This document shows positions 32,202 through 38,726 of a stretch of DNA of 38,726 nucleotides, one piece after another. The first letter of the stretch is position 1. Each line of letters opens with the position of its first letter. The notes below the pieces were generated by a model. That model saw only the letters and a program-made list of their open reading frames with translations, was not told where the DNA came from and ran no database searches. Source of the DNA: Bacillota bacterium. Lineage in GTDB: Bacteria; Bacillota_E; Symbiobacteriia; Symbiobacteriales; Symbiobacteriaceae. The stretch is from NCBI GenBank assembly GCA_003242675.1, contig QGVE01000009.1, positions 1 through 38,726 on the forward strand, read 5' to 3'. Made by a program: the position numbers and the translations under genes.

Positions 32202-32723
32202 TTACCGGTCCGCGGCGCCGTCCAGGTGCAGGCACATCTCCCACATGCGGGTCACGTGGCCCATGAGGTCGTCGTCATACTCCCGCACGTAGTGGAACCC
32301 CAGCCACTCGTAGGCCCGCCGGCCGCCGTGGTTCTCCACCTCCACCTGGACGAAGAGGCGGGAGATGGGGCCCTGGGCCTGCAGCGCAGCCAGACAGGCC
32401 TGCAGGAGCCGGCGCCCGATCCCCTTCCGCTGGTGTTCCGGCAGCACGTAAAACCGCCAGAGCTCCGCGTCGCCGGCCTCCGGCCGATGCCCGGCCTGGG
32501 CAAAGCCTACGACCTCGCCTGCTGCGGTCTCCGCGACGAAGAACGCGCTGTCCGGATTGGCGGCGGCCCGGGCCAGCCGCTCCTCCGCGTACCACTGGGG
32601 CAGCACGGCCTGCTGAATGTCCTCCGGGATGATGCCCTTGTACGTCGCCGCCCACGTCGCGCGGGCGACCGCGGCGATCGCCTGCGCATCCGCCGGGGCG
32701 GCACGGCGTACCTGGTACTCCAC
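32202..32723 (-). CDS. GNAT-family N-acetyltransferase
   Basis: GNAT enzymes move an acetyl group from acetyl-CoA to an amine. The fold is visible: an N-terminal VRRAAPADAQAIAAVARATW helix, the central LWRFYVLPEHQRKGIGRRLL with the acetyl-CoA-binding Q/RxxGxG/A motif, and the final NHGGRRAYEWLGFHYV. I chose GTG 32723 (EYQVRRA after the initiator), 6 bases after GGGGGTG; upstream GTG 32732 is also possible. At 173 aa it is normal. The substrate is unknown. Confidence 0.9.
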   Translation of the reverse strand: MEYQVRRAAPADAQAIAAVARATWAATYKGIIPEDIQQAVLPQWYAEERLARAAANPDSAFFVAETAAGEVVGFAQAGHRPEAGDAELWRFYVLPEHQRKGIGRRLLQACLAALQAQGPISRLFVQVEVENHGGRRAYEWLGFHYVREYDDDLMGHVTRMWEMCLHLDGAADR

Positions 32724-32818
32724 TGCATACACCCCCGTGTTTTTTGCCAATCCGACGATTCCCAATACCGCAATGTTCCGCGTTCAGCGCGGCCCCGGGC
32801 GGACGCCGGACGCGCAAG

Positions 32819-32845
32819 GGGCCGGCCCCCAAGCGGGGCCGGCCC
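32819..32845 (-). terminator. hairpin after leuS
   Basis: A perfect 11-bp GC stem (32819-32829 with 32835-32845) with a 5-base loop lies 7 bases past the leuS stop. The following sequence has no U-run. Confidence 0.65.
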
Positions 32846-32852
32846 TCGCACG

Positions 32853-35441
32853 CTACCCTTTCACCACGATGTTGACCAGCTTCCCGGGCACCGGGACGAC
32901 CTTGACCACCTGCTTGCCGGCGATCAGGGACTGGACCCGCTGGGAGGCCAGCGCAGCCTGCTCCATCTCCGCGGGCGTGATGTCCGCCGGCACCTGCAGC
33001 CGGTCGCGCACCCGGCCGTTGATCTGCACGACGATCTCGACGGTCTCGGCCTTGGCGACCTCCTCGTCGTAGGCCGGCCAGGGCTCCAGGTGGATGGAAC
33101 GGGAGTGGCCCATGCGGGACCACAACTCCTCGGCCAGGTGCGGGCAGAACGGGGCGATGATCAGCACCGCTTTCTGCACCGCCTCGGCCAGGACCAGGGC
33201 ACTGGCGTCCCGCTCCTCCGGACTCACCTTCTCCCGGTAGGCGTAGATCGCATTGGTCATCTCCATGAGGCCGGAGATGGCCGTGTTGAACGCGAACCGC
33301 TCGTGCAGGTCCGCCGTGATGCGCTTCACCGTGGCGTGGATGATCCGCCTGAGCTCCCGGTCCTCCGGCGTCAGGTCCGGAGCGGCCTTGGCCAGCGCTT
33401 CCGCGATCTCCGCCTCGGACAGGGCCCCCGCGCGCGCCTCCGGGTCGGACGGGTCAGCCGGAACCAGGCTGCGCGCACGCCGGTAGGCGGGCAGGGCGGA
33501 GACGACCATGCGGTAGAAGCGGTTGACGAACCGTGCGGCCCCTTCGATGCCGGCGTCCGACCAGTCCAGATCGCGCTCCGGCGGGGCGGCGAACATGATG
33601 AACAGCCGGACCGCGTCGGCGCCGTACTTGGCGATCATGTCCTCGGGGGAGACGGTGTTGCCCTTGGACTTGGACATCTTGGCGCCGTCCTTCAGCACCA
33701 TGCCCTGGGTCAGCAGCCGGGTGAAGGGCTCGTCGACCTTCACCAGGCCCATGTCCCGCAGGACCTTGGTGAAGAACCGGGAGTAGAGCAGGTGGAGCAC
33801 GGCGTGCTCGATGCCGCCGACGTACTGGTCCACCGGCATCCAGTAGTCCACGTCCTCCTGGTTCCACGGCTTCTCGGCGTTCTGGGGATCGGTGTAGCGC
33901 AGGTAGTACCAGGAGGAGCAGACGAAGGTGTCCATCGTGTCGGTCTCCCGCCGGGCAGGGCCGCCGCACTGCGGGCAGGTCGTGTGGACGAACCCCGGAT
34001 GCCGCGCCAGCGGCGAAGCGCCCTCGCCGGTGAAGTCCAGGTCCTCCGGCAGCCGCACCGGCAGGTCTTCCTCCGGCACGGGGACAGTGCCGCAGCTGTC
34101 GCAGTAGATGATGGGGATCGGCGCACCCCAGGCCCGCTGCCGGCTGATCAGCCAGTCCCGCAGCCGGTAGCTGACCGCCCGCTGGCCGAAGCCCTTCTCC
34201 TCAGCGTAGGCGATCACCTTCGGGATGCCCTCCAGGTTCGGGGTGCCGTCGAAGGGGCCCGAGTTGACCATGATGCCGGGCTCCACGTACGCCTCGGCCA
34301 TCTCCTCGGCCTTCAGGGTGCCCTCGGGGTTCTGGATGACCACCTTGATCGGCAGCCCGTACTTCCTGGCGAACTCGAAGTCCCGCTGGTCGTGGGCCGG
34401 CACGCCCATCACGGCGCCGGTGCCGTATTCCATGAGCACGTAGTTGGCGATCCAGAGCTGCACCCTGTCGCCGCTAAAGGGGTTGACGACGTCGAGCCCG
34501 GTGTACAGGCCCTCCTTCTCCGCCTCCGTGGAGGTGCGGGCGATCTCGGTGAGGTGCTTCATCTTCTCCTGGAAGGCCCGGATCGCCTCCACCCGCTCCG
34601 CCGGGATCAGGCCGGAGGTGCAGATCTTCTCCACCACCGGGTGCTCCGGTGCGATGACCAGGAAGGTGACGCCGTAGATCGTGTCGGGGCGGGTGGTGAA
34701 GACGGGGATCTTGTCCCCGGTGGCCTCCAGCGTGAACTCGACCCGAGCGCCCTCCGAGCGGCCGATCCAGTTCTCCTGCATGACGCGCACCTGCTCCGGC
34801 CAGCCGCCCTCCAGCAGCTTCAGGTCGTTCAGCAGCTCCTCGGCGTAATCCGTGATCCGGAAGAACCACTGGGAGAGGTCCTTCTTGGTGACCTCGGACT
34901 CGCACCGCCAGCACCGGCCGTCCTCCACCTGCTCGTTGGCCAGCACGGTCTGGCAGGACGGACACCAGTTCACCGGGGCGGTCTTCTTGTAGGCCAGCCC
35001 CTTCTTGTAGAACTGCAGGAACAGCCACTGGGTCCACTTGTAGTAGTCCTCCCGGTAGGTGTAAACCGCCCGGGACCAGTCGTACGAGTAGCCCAGCTGC
35101 TTCAGCTGCGCCGTCATTTCGGCGATGTTCTGCTTCGTCCACACCGCCGGGTTGATCCCGTGCTGGATGGCCGCGTTCTCCGCCGGCATGCCGAAGGAGT
35201 CGAAGCCGATGGGGTGCAGGACGTTGTAGCCCCTCATGCGGCGGTAGCGCGCGATGACGTCCACGATGGTGTAGTTGCGCACGTGGCCCATGTGCAGCTT
35301 GCCGGAGGGGTACGGGAACATCGCCAGCGCGTAGAACTTCGGCCGGCTCGGGTCTCGCTCGACCTTGTAAACGCCCTCCTCCTCCCAGCGGCGCTGCCAT
35401 CGGGGCTCTGCTTCACGAAAATCAAAGCGCTCCTCTGCCAT
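32853..35441 (-). CDS. leuS: leucyl-tRNA synthetase
   Basis: LeuS charges tRNA-Leu in the cytoplasm. The class I signatures are intact: HMGH (50-53, in [16 protein letters not shown]) and KMSKS (588-592). A zinc-ribbon insert ([13 protein letters not shown] then CWRCE), the editing domain ([12 protein letters not shown]) and the C-terminal anticodon-binding and LeuS-specific domains are present, for 862 aa. ATG 35441 has GAGGAGGTCC about 11 bases upstream. An in-frame extension to 35687 is open only because it crosses the T-box leader. Expression is controlled by that T-box. Confidence 0.98.
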   Translation of the reverse strand: MAEERFDFREAEPRWQRRWEEEGVYKVERDPSRPKFYALAMFPYPSGKLHMGHVRNYTIVDVIARYRRMRGYNVLHPIGFDSFGMPAENAAIQHGINPAVWTKQNIAEMTAQLKQLGYSYDWSRAVYTYREDYYKWTQWLFLQFYKKGLAYKKTAPVNWCPSCQTVLANEQVEDGRCWRCESEVTKKDLSQWFFRITDYAEELLNDLKLLEGGWPEQVRVMQENWIGRSEGARVEFTLEATGDKIPVFTTRPDTIYGVTFLVIAPEHPVVEKICTSGLIPAERVEAIRAFQEKMKHLTEIARTSTEAEKEGLYTGLDVVNPFSGDRVQLWIANYVLMEYGTGAVMGVPAHDQRDFEFARKYGLPIKVVIQNPEGTLKAEEMAEAYVEPGIMVNSGPFDGTPNLEGIPKVIAYAEEKGFGQRAVSYRLRDWLISRQRAWGAPIPIIYCDSCGTVPVPEEDLPVRLPEDLDFTGEGASPLARHPGFVHTTCPQCGGPARRETDTMDTFVCSSWYYLRYTDPQNAEKPWNQEDVDYWMPVDQYVGGIEHAVLHLLYSRFFTKVLRDMGLVKVDEPFTRLLTQGMVLKDGAKMSKSKGNTVSPEDMIAKYGADAVRLFIMFAAPPERDLDWSDAGIEGAARFVNRFYRMVVSALPAYRRARSLVPADPSDPEARAGALSEAEIAEALAKAAPDLTPEDRELRRIIHATVKRITADLHERFAFNTAISGLMEMTNAIYAYREKVSPEERDASALVLAEAVQKAVLIIAPFCPHLAEELWSRMGHSRSIHLEPWPAYDEEVAKAETVEIVVQINGRVRDRLQVPADITPAEMEQAALASQRVQSLIAGKQVVKVVPVPGKLVNIVVKG

Positions 35442-35487
35442 GTTGTGGCTGGACCTCCTCTGTCTCAGACGGGGCTGAGAAACCGGA

Positions 35488-35759
35488 AGGCTCCCGTCCC
35501 ACGTGAAGGGACGAGAGCCTGTGCTCCCGCGGTACCACCCTGCTTGGCCCGGCGAACCGGGCCCGCCTCTGCCGGCTGTAACGGGCCGTTCCCGGTGCGG
35601 GCTGTCGCCCGGGGCTCCGGGCCCGGGCGTTCGCCCGTACGGCTCAGGGGCGAGGTTCGCCGGCCTGCCGCTGCCGCCTCGCACCACCCGGCGGCTCTCT
35701 GGGAGCGCCGGTCCGGCTACTGCTCCCCGTCATGGCCTCTGACGCTTGTGTGTGAATCG
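35488..35759 (-). promoter_or_regulatory. leucine T-box riboswitch upstream of leuS
   Basis: The minus-strand leader contains the T-box core GGGTGGTACCGCG (35528-35540), which pairs with the uncharged tRNA acceptor end. A terminator of 13-bp arms with one G-U pair follows (35488-35500 with 35508-35520). Upstream, stem-I-type elements include an AGTA (about 35719) and AGAGAGCCGCC ahead of GGTGG. A candidate Leu specifier CTC occurs at 35652-35654 within GAACCTCGCC. The terminator's U-run is interrupted (TTCCGGTTTC). The core motif is certain; the specifier position is inferred. Confidence 0.93.
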
Positions 35760-35765
35760 TCCTCT

Positions 35766-35794
35766 ATTATCGCAAGGCCAGAGGCGCAAGTCAA
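35766..35794 (-). promoter_or_regulatory. sigma-A promoter for leuS
   Basis: On the minus strand TTGACT (35789-35794) and GATAAT (35766-35771) are 17 bases apart. The transcript should start near 35759, at the beginning of the T-box leader. The -35 box lies 16 bases past the stop of the 45-aa transporter subunit gene. Confidence 0.85.
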
Positions 35795-35810
35795 GAAAAA
35801 CCTGTGGGCG

Positions 35811-35948
35811 CTACTTCTTCCTGCGCGCCAGCCGAGCCTGTTCGGCCCGCATCGCGGTCGTGATGAAGAACGCGAGCCCGCCCCAGAGCAGCAGGACGCC
35901 GAAGATGAGCATGGCCCAGGAACCGGGCAGGAGCCCTGTCTGCGGCAC
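35811..35948 (-). CDS. MetS-like small subunit of the NSS transporter, 45 aa
   Basis: GTG 35948 lies 2 bases after the transporter stop, with GGAGGTGG 8 bases upstream. The 45 residues consist of a short N-terminus ending in a Trp, one membrane helix (about 12-31, AMLIFGVLLLWGGLAFFITT) and a charged Lys/Arg-rich tail. This is the layout of the MetS family, small subunits of NSS amino acid transporters such as MetP of Corynebacterium. It is the last gene of the tryptophanase-transporter unit. A weak hairpin (35807-35829) and a T5 run just beyond the stop may end transcription. The gene is easily missed because of its size and GTG start. Confidence 0.85.
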   Translation of the reverse strand: MPQTGLLPGSWAMLIFGVLLLWGGLAFFITTAMRAEQARLARRKK

Positions 35949-35950
35949 GG

Positions 35951-37456
35951 CTAACCCACCTCCTCCGCAGCCGCGTCAAGCTGCAGCGAGCGCCACTGCA
36001 TCACCTGGGAGGTGACGAACATGGCGATGGCCACCGTCCAGCCGAAGAGGATCAGGGCGCCGGTGGGGTAGCCGCCGTACGGCTGCCGGAACTCGCTGAT
36101 GAGGTTGGAGAGGATGTTGTAGCCCAGGAGGACCGGGGTGACGACCTTCACCAGCACGTCCCACCACAGGCCGATGCGGATGTCGGAGGTGAGGTTCACG
36201 TGCTCCCGGATCCGGGCCGTGCCCATGACGTAGCCCAGCACAACGGCCTCCACCAGGCCCAGCACCGCGATGGCGTAGCTGCCCACGAAGTGGTCGACGA
36301 TGTCGAGGATGTGCACGCCGCCGCCGGTGGCGAAGAGGGCGCTGAAGGCGAAGCCGATGAGGGAGAACCAGCCCAGCAGCTTCTTGCGGTCGACGCCGAA
36401 GCGGTCGATGACGGCCGAGGCCAGCGCCTCCATCATGGAGATGGAGGACGAGATGCCGGCCAGCAGCAGCGCGAGGAAGAACAGGACGCCGAAGGCCGAC
36501 TGGAGCCAGAAGGGGCCGGGCAGCAGCGAGATGGCCTTTGGGAAGGCGACGAACGCCACGCCGGGGCCCGCCACGGCCATCTCCTCGAACGGGACCCCCG
36601 CCTTGATCGCGGCGTAGCCCAGGGTGGAGAAGACGGCAAGCCCGGCCATGAGATCAAAGGACGAGTTGGAGAAAACCGTGATAAAGGCGTTGTTGGTGAG
36701 GTCGGAGTCCTCAGGCAGGTAGCTGGCATAGGCGATCATCACGCCCACGGCCAGGGTGGTGGAGAAGAAGACCTGGCTGTACGCGGCCACCCAGACCCTC
36801 GGGTCCATGATCTTGGTGAAGTCGGGGTTGAGGAAATAGTTCAGGCCGTAGGTGGCGCCCGGCAGCGTGACGCCGCGGACGACGAAGACGATCATGGCGA
36901 TGATCAGGAAGGGCGTCATCCACTTGCACGCCTTCTCGATGCCGCCGGAGATGCCCTGGGCGGAGATGTAGTAGTTCGCAGACCAGATCAGAGCGACGGC
37001 GGCGAAAATCCCCCAGCGCACGCCTCCCAGATCCAGCGGGCCCGACGTGATCCCCAGGAAGTCGCGGGCGAAGAAGGTCCCCGGGTCCTCGCCCCAGGCC
37101 TGGGTGAAGCTGAAGATGAGGTAGCGGAGCGCCCAGGCGATGACCACGCTGTAGAAGGTGACCACGACCGCGGGGACGGTGATCTGCCACCAGCCGATCC
37201 ACTCGTACCGGCGCCTCAGGTTCTTGAACGCGGTGATGGTGGCGGTGCGCATCTTGTGCCCGAAGCCGAACTCCAGGACCATCAGCGGGACGCCAGCCGT
37301 GAGGAGCGCCACGAAGTAGGGAAACAGAAACGCACCGCCGCCATTCTTGTACGCCATGAACGGGAAGCGCCAGAAGTTCCCGAGGCCCACGGCAGCACCG
37401 ACCGTGGCGAAGATGAAGCCGGACCGGGATTTCCACTGATCGCGCTGTTCCTCCAT
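35951..37456 (-). CDS. tnaT: NSS-family Na+-dependent amino acid (probably tryptophan) transporter, TnaT-like
   Basis: NSS transporters use the sodium gradient to import amino acids. Residues 10-30 carry the family signature VGLGNFWRFPF with the unwound TM1 substrate and Na+ site, followed by NGGGAFLFPYF. Eleven to twelve hydrophobic helices fill the 501 aa. ATG 37456 follows GGAGGGCGG. The gene lies directly downstream of a tryptophanase gene on the same strand. This matches Symbiobacterium thermophilum TnaT, a characterised Na+-dependent tryptophan transporter from a tryptophanase locus. Tryptophan as substrate is inferred from this context. A MetS-like subunit gene follows after 2 bases. 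Confidence 0.93.
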   Translation of the reverse strand: MEEQRDQWKSRSGFIFATVGAAVGLGNFWRFPFMAYKNGGGAFLFPYFVALLTAGVPLMVLEFGFGHKMRTATITAFKNLRRRYEWIGWWQITVPAVVVTFYSVVIAWALRYLIFSFTQAWGEDPGTFFARDFLGITSGPLDLGGVRWGIFAAVALIWSANYYISAQGISGGIEKACKWMTPFLIIAMIVFVVRGVTLPGATYGLNYFLNPDFTKIMDPRVWVAAYSQVFFSTTLAVGVMIAYASYLPEDSDLTNNAFITVFSNSSFDLMAGLAVFSTLGYAAIKAGVPFEEMAVAGPGVAFVAFPKAISLLPGPFWLQSAFGVLFFLALLLAGISSSISMMEALASAVIDRFGVDRKKLLGWFSLIGFAFSALFATGGGVHILDIVDHFVGSYAIAVLGLVEAVVLGYVMGTARIREHVNLTSDIRIGLWWDVLVKVVTPVLLGYNILSNLISEFRQPYGGYPTGALILFGWTVAIAMFVTSQVMQWRSLQLDAAAEEVG

Positions 37457-37493
37457 GTGATGCCGCCCTCCTCTGTCTCCTCGGAGTGAACCT

Positions 37494-37533
37494 GTACGGC
37501 CCCGACTCAGGATGCGGACAGCCGGGGCCGTAC
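37494..37533 (-). promoter_or_regulatory. tnaA-tnaT intercistronic hairpin
   Basis: A perfect 11-bp stem (37494-37504 with 37523-37533) has an 18-base loop and lies between the tryptophanase stop and the transporter start. No U-run follows, so it may set differential expression or mRNA stability of the two genes. Confidence 0.55.
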
Positions 37534-37559
37534 GTGCAAACGTGCGCCGGAGGCCGGAG

Positions 37560-38726
37560 CTATGCCGGGTCGAACCACGCCGTGAAGTGGCGGAGCACCT
37601 TGGGCTCCTTGGCGAACTTGACGCCGCGGATCTCCTCGCGCTTGTTGAATGCGTTCACCACGGCCTCGGCCACGTCTTCCAGGTGCAGGTTCGTGTAGAC
37701 CCGGCGCGGAATCGCCAGGCGGGTGAACTCGAACGGCCCGCGCACGTTCTCGCCGGTCTCCGGGTCCCGGCCCAGCATCAGCGAGCCGACCTCGACGCCG
37801 CGCACCCCGCCCTCCAGGTAGAGCGCCAGGGTCAGGGCATGGCCGGGGAACTGGTCCCACGGGATGTGCGGCAAGAACCGCGCCGCGTCGATGAACACCG
37901 CATGGCCGCCCACGGGCCACTGAATCGGAACGCCCGCGCTGCGCAGCATCTCGCCCAGGTACTCCACCTGCCCCACCCGGTACGCCAGGTAGTCCGGATC
38001 CAGCGCCTCCCGCAGCCCGACCGCCATGGCCTCCAGGTCACGGCCCGCCAGGCCGCCGTAGGTCAGGAAGCCCTCGAACGGCACCACCGCCGCGCCGACC
38101 TTCGTGAACAGCTCCTCGTCCCGGAACGCCAGCAGGCCCCCGATGTTCACCAGGGCGTCCTTCTTGGCGCTCATCATGAGCCCGTCGCCGTAGGAGAACA
38201 TCTCCCGCGCGATGTCGATGGGCGCCTTGTCCGCATAGCCCTCCTCCCGCATCCGGATGAAGTGGCAGTTCTCCGCATAGCGGGCCGCGTCGAACAGCAG
38301 CAGAACGCCGTACTTCCGCGCAATCCGCGACGTCTCCCGGATGTTGGCCATGGAGACGGGCTGGCCGCCGGCCGAGTTGTTGGTCACGGTCATGACGATG
38401 CAGGCGATGTTCTCCGCCCCGTGCTCCTGGATGAACCGCTCCAGCTTCTCCGTGTCCATGTTGCCCTTGAACGGGTGGAACTCCTCGGTGGGGACCTCCA
38501 GCACCAGGTCGACGGGGCGGCCGCCGGCCAGCTGCACGTGCCCGCGGGTGGTGTCGAAGAACATGTTGGAGAGCACGTACATGCCCGGCCGCGTGATCAG
38601 CTGGGAGAAGGCGACCTTCTCGGCGCCCCGGCCCTGATGGGTCGGGATGACGTACTCGTACCCGGTGATGTCGGTGACCGTCTCCTTCAGCCGGAAGTAG
38701 CTGCTGGCGCCGGCGTACGACTCGTC
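37560..38726 (-). CDS. tnaA: tryptophanase, C-terminal 388 residues (cut by window edge)
   Basis: This PLP enzyme of the beta-eliminating lyase family cleaves tryptophan to indole, pyruvate and ammonia. Visible features are [11 protein letters not shown] (PLP phosphate region), [22 protein letters not shown], the PLP Lys in [11 protein letters not shown], and [10 protein letters not shown] with the carboxylate-binding Arg. Much of it resembles tyrosine phenol-lyase ([24 protein letters not shown]). However, the Arg that defines phenol-lyases (Arg381 of the Citrobacter enzyme) is replaced here by Val in [10 protein letters not shown], as in tryptophanases (Ile in E. coli). About 70-80 N-terminal residues are missing. 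It is followed by the TnaT-like transporter. Confidence 0.9.
   Translation of the reverse strand, partial: DESYAGASSYFRLKETVTDITGYEYVIPTHQGRGAEKVAFSQLITRPGMYVLSNMFFDTTRGHVQLAGGRPVDLVLEVPTEEFHPFKGNMDTEKLERFIQEHGAENIACIVMTVTNNSAGGQPVSMANIRETSRIARKYGVLLLFDAARYAENCHFIRMREEGYADKAPIDIAREMFSYGDGLMMSAKKDALVNIGGLLAFRDEELFTKVGAAVVPFEGFLTYGGLAGRDLEAMAVGLREALDPDYLAYRVGQVEYLGEMLRSAGVPIQWPVGGHAVFIDAARFLPHIPWDQFPGHALTLALYLEGGVRGVEVGSLMLGRDPETGENVRGPFEFTRLAIPRRVYTNLHLEDVAEAVVNAFNKREEIRGVKFAKEPKVLRHFTAWFDPA

Noticed and set aside
35442..35687. An N-terminal extension of leuS to 35687
   Set aside because: The open frame crosses the T-box core and terminator, and the standard LeuS start with a ribosome binding site is at 35441.
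32106..35954. A 1282-codon open frame on the plus strand opposite leuS, and similar long frames opposite lepA, comEC and argH
   Set aside because: They are produced by the high GC content; they have no domain motifs, are His/Gly/Arg/Pro-biased, and lie antisense to well-identified genes.

Overview
The window is about 39 kb of very GC-rich DNA with clear Firmicute and endospore-former content: spoIIP, a T-box leader in front of leuS, a class II LysM-free GH18 hydrolase, strong GGAGGTGA-type ribosome binding sites, and many GTG/TTG starts. Together with a tryptophanase next to an NSS-family Na+/amino-acid transporter of the TnaT type, this points to Symbiobacterium (S. thermophilum or a close relative). 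That is an inference from content. No rRNA, tRNA, IS element, prophage or CRISPR array was seen.

Left edge, 1-4962. A divergent pair of small minus-strand genes includes the start of a GMPFG-repeat protein. A plus-strand run follows: NUDIX hydrolase, lipoprotein, MobA, sensor kinase and response regulator. The last three are tightly packed (4-base and 3-base stop/start overlaps), and the regulator apparently starts at CTG.

4963-9553. An intergenic region carries a strong terminator with no gene in front of it. Next come an orphan GlnQ-type ATPase that has lost its normal stop codon, a convergent secreted subtilisin, and argH with a promoter overlapped by an ArgR-like operator.

9554-23445. 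This is a mostly minus-strand housekeeping block. Its core comEC-holA-rpsT-(...)-spoIIP-lepA-hemW keeps the gene order known from Bacillus. Genes are inserted into it: an alkaline-phosphatase-like membrane protein, a holin-like protein, a GH18 hydrolase, an 82-aa protein, and greA in the place where gpr usually lies. Promoter-like sequences match the expected sigma factors: sigma-A for argH, lepA, greA and rpsT, and a sigma-E type for spoIIP. greA has a terminator-like hairpin right at the start of its leader.

23446-30152. A plus-strand block separates comEC from comEA: a 66-aa membrane protein, the polyamine transporter potABCD with its own promoter and a striking leader palindrome, endonuclease IV, and the branched-chain amino acid exporter azlCD.

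30153-38726. On the minus strand lie comEA (its stop codon inside a heptamer repeat array), a fumarylacetoacetase-family enzyme with a coupled 23-codon frame, a GNAT acetyltransferase, and leuS under T-box control. The last group is a tryptophan operon: tnaA (cut by the window edge), the NSS transporter and a previously easy-to-miss 45-aa MetS-like small subunit.

No wholly new multi-gene system was found. The most interesting items are the transporter small subunit, the greA leader attenuator, the non-canonical start codons (CTG and ATC), the orphan terminator and the heptamer array.
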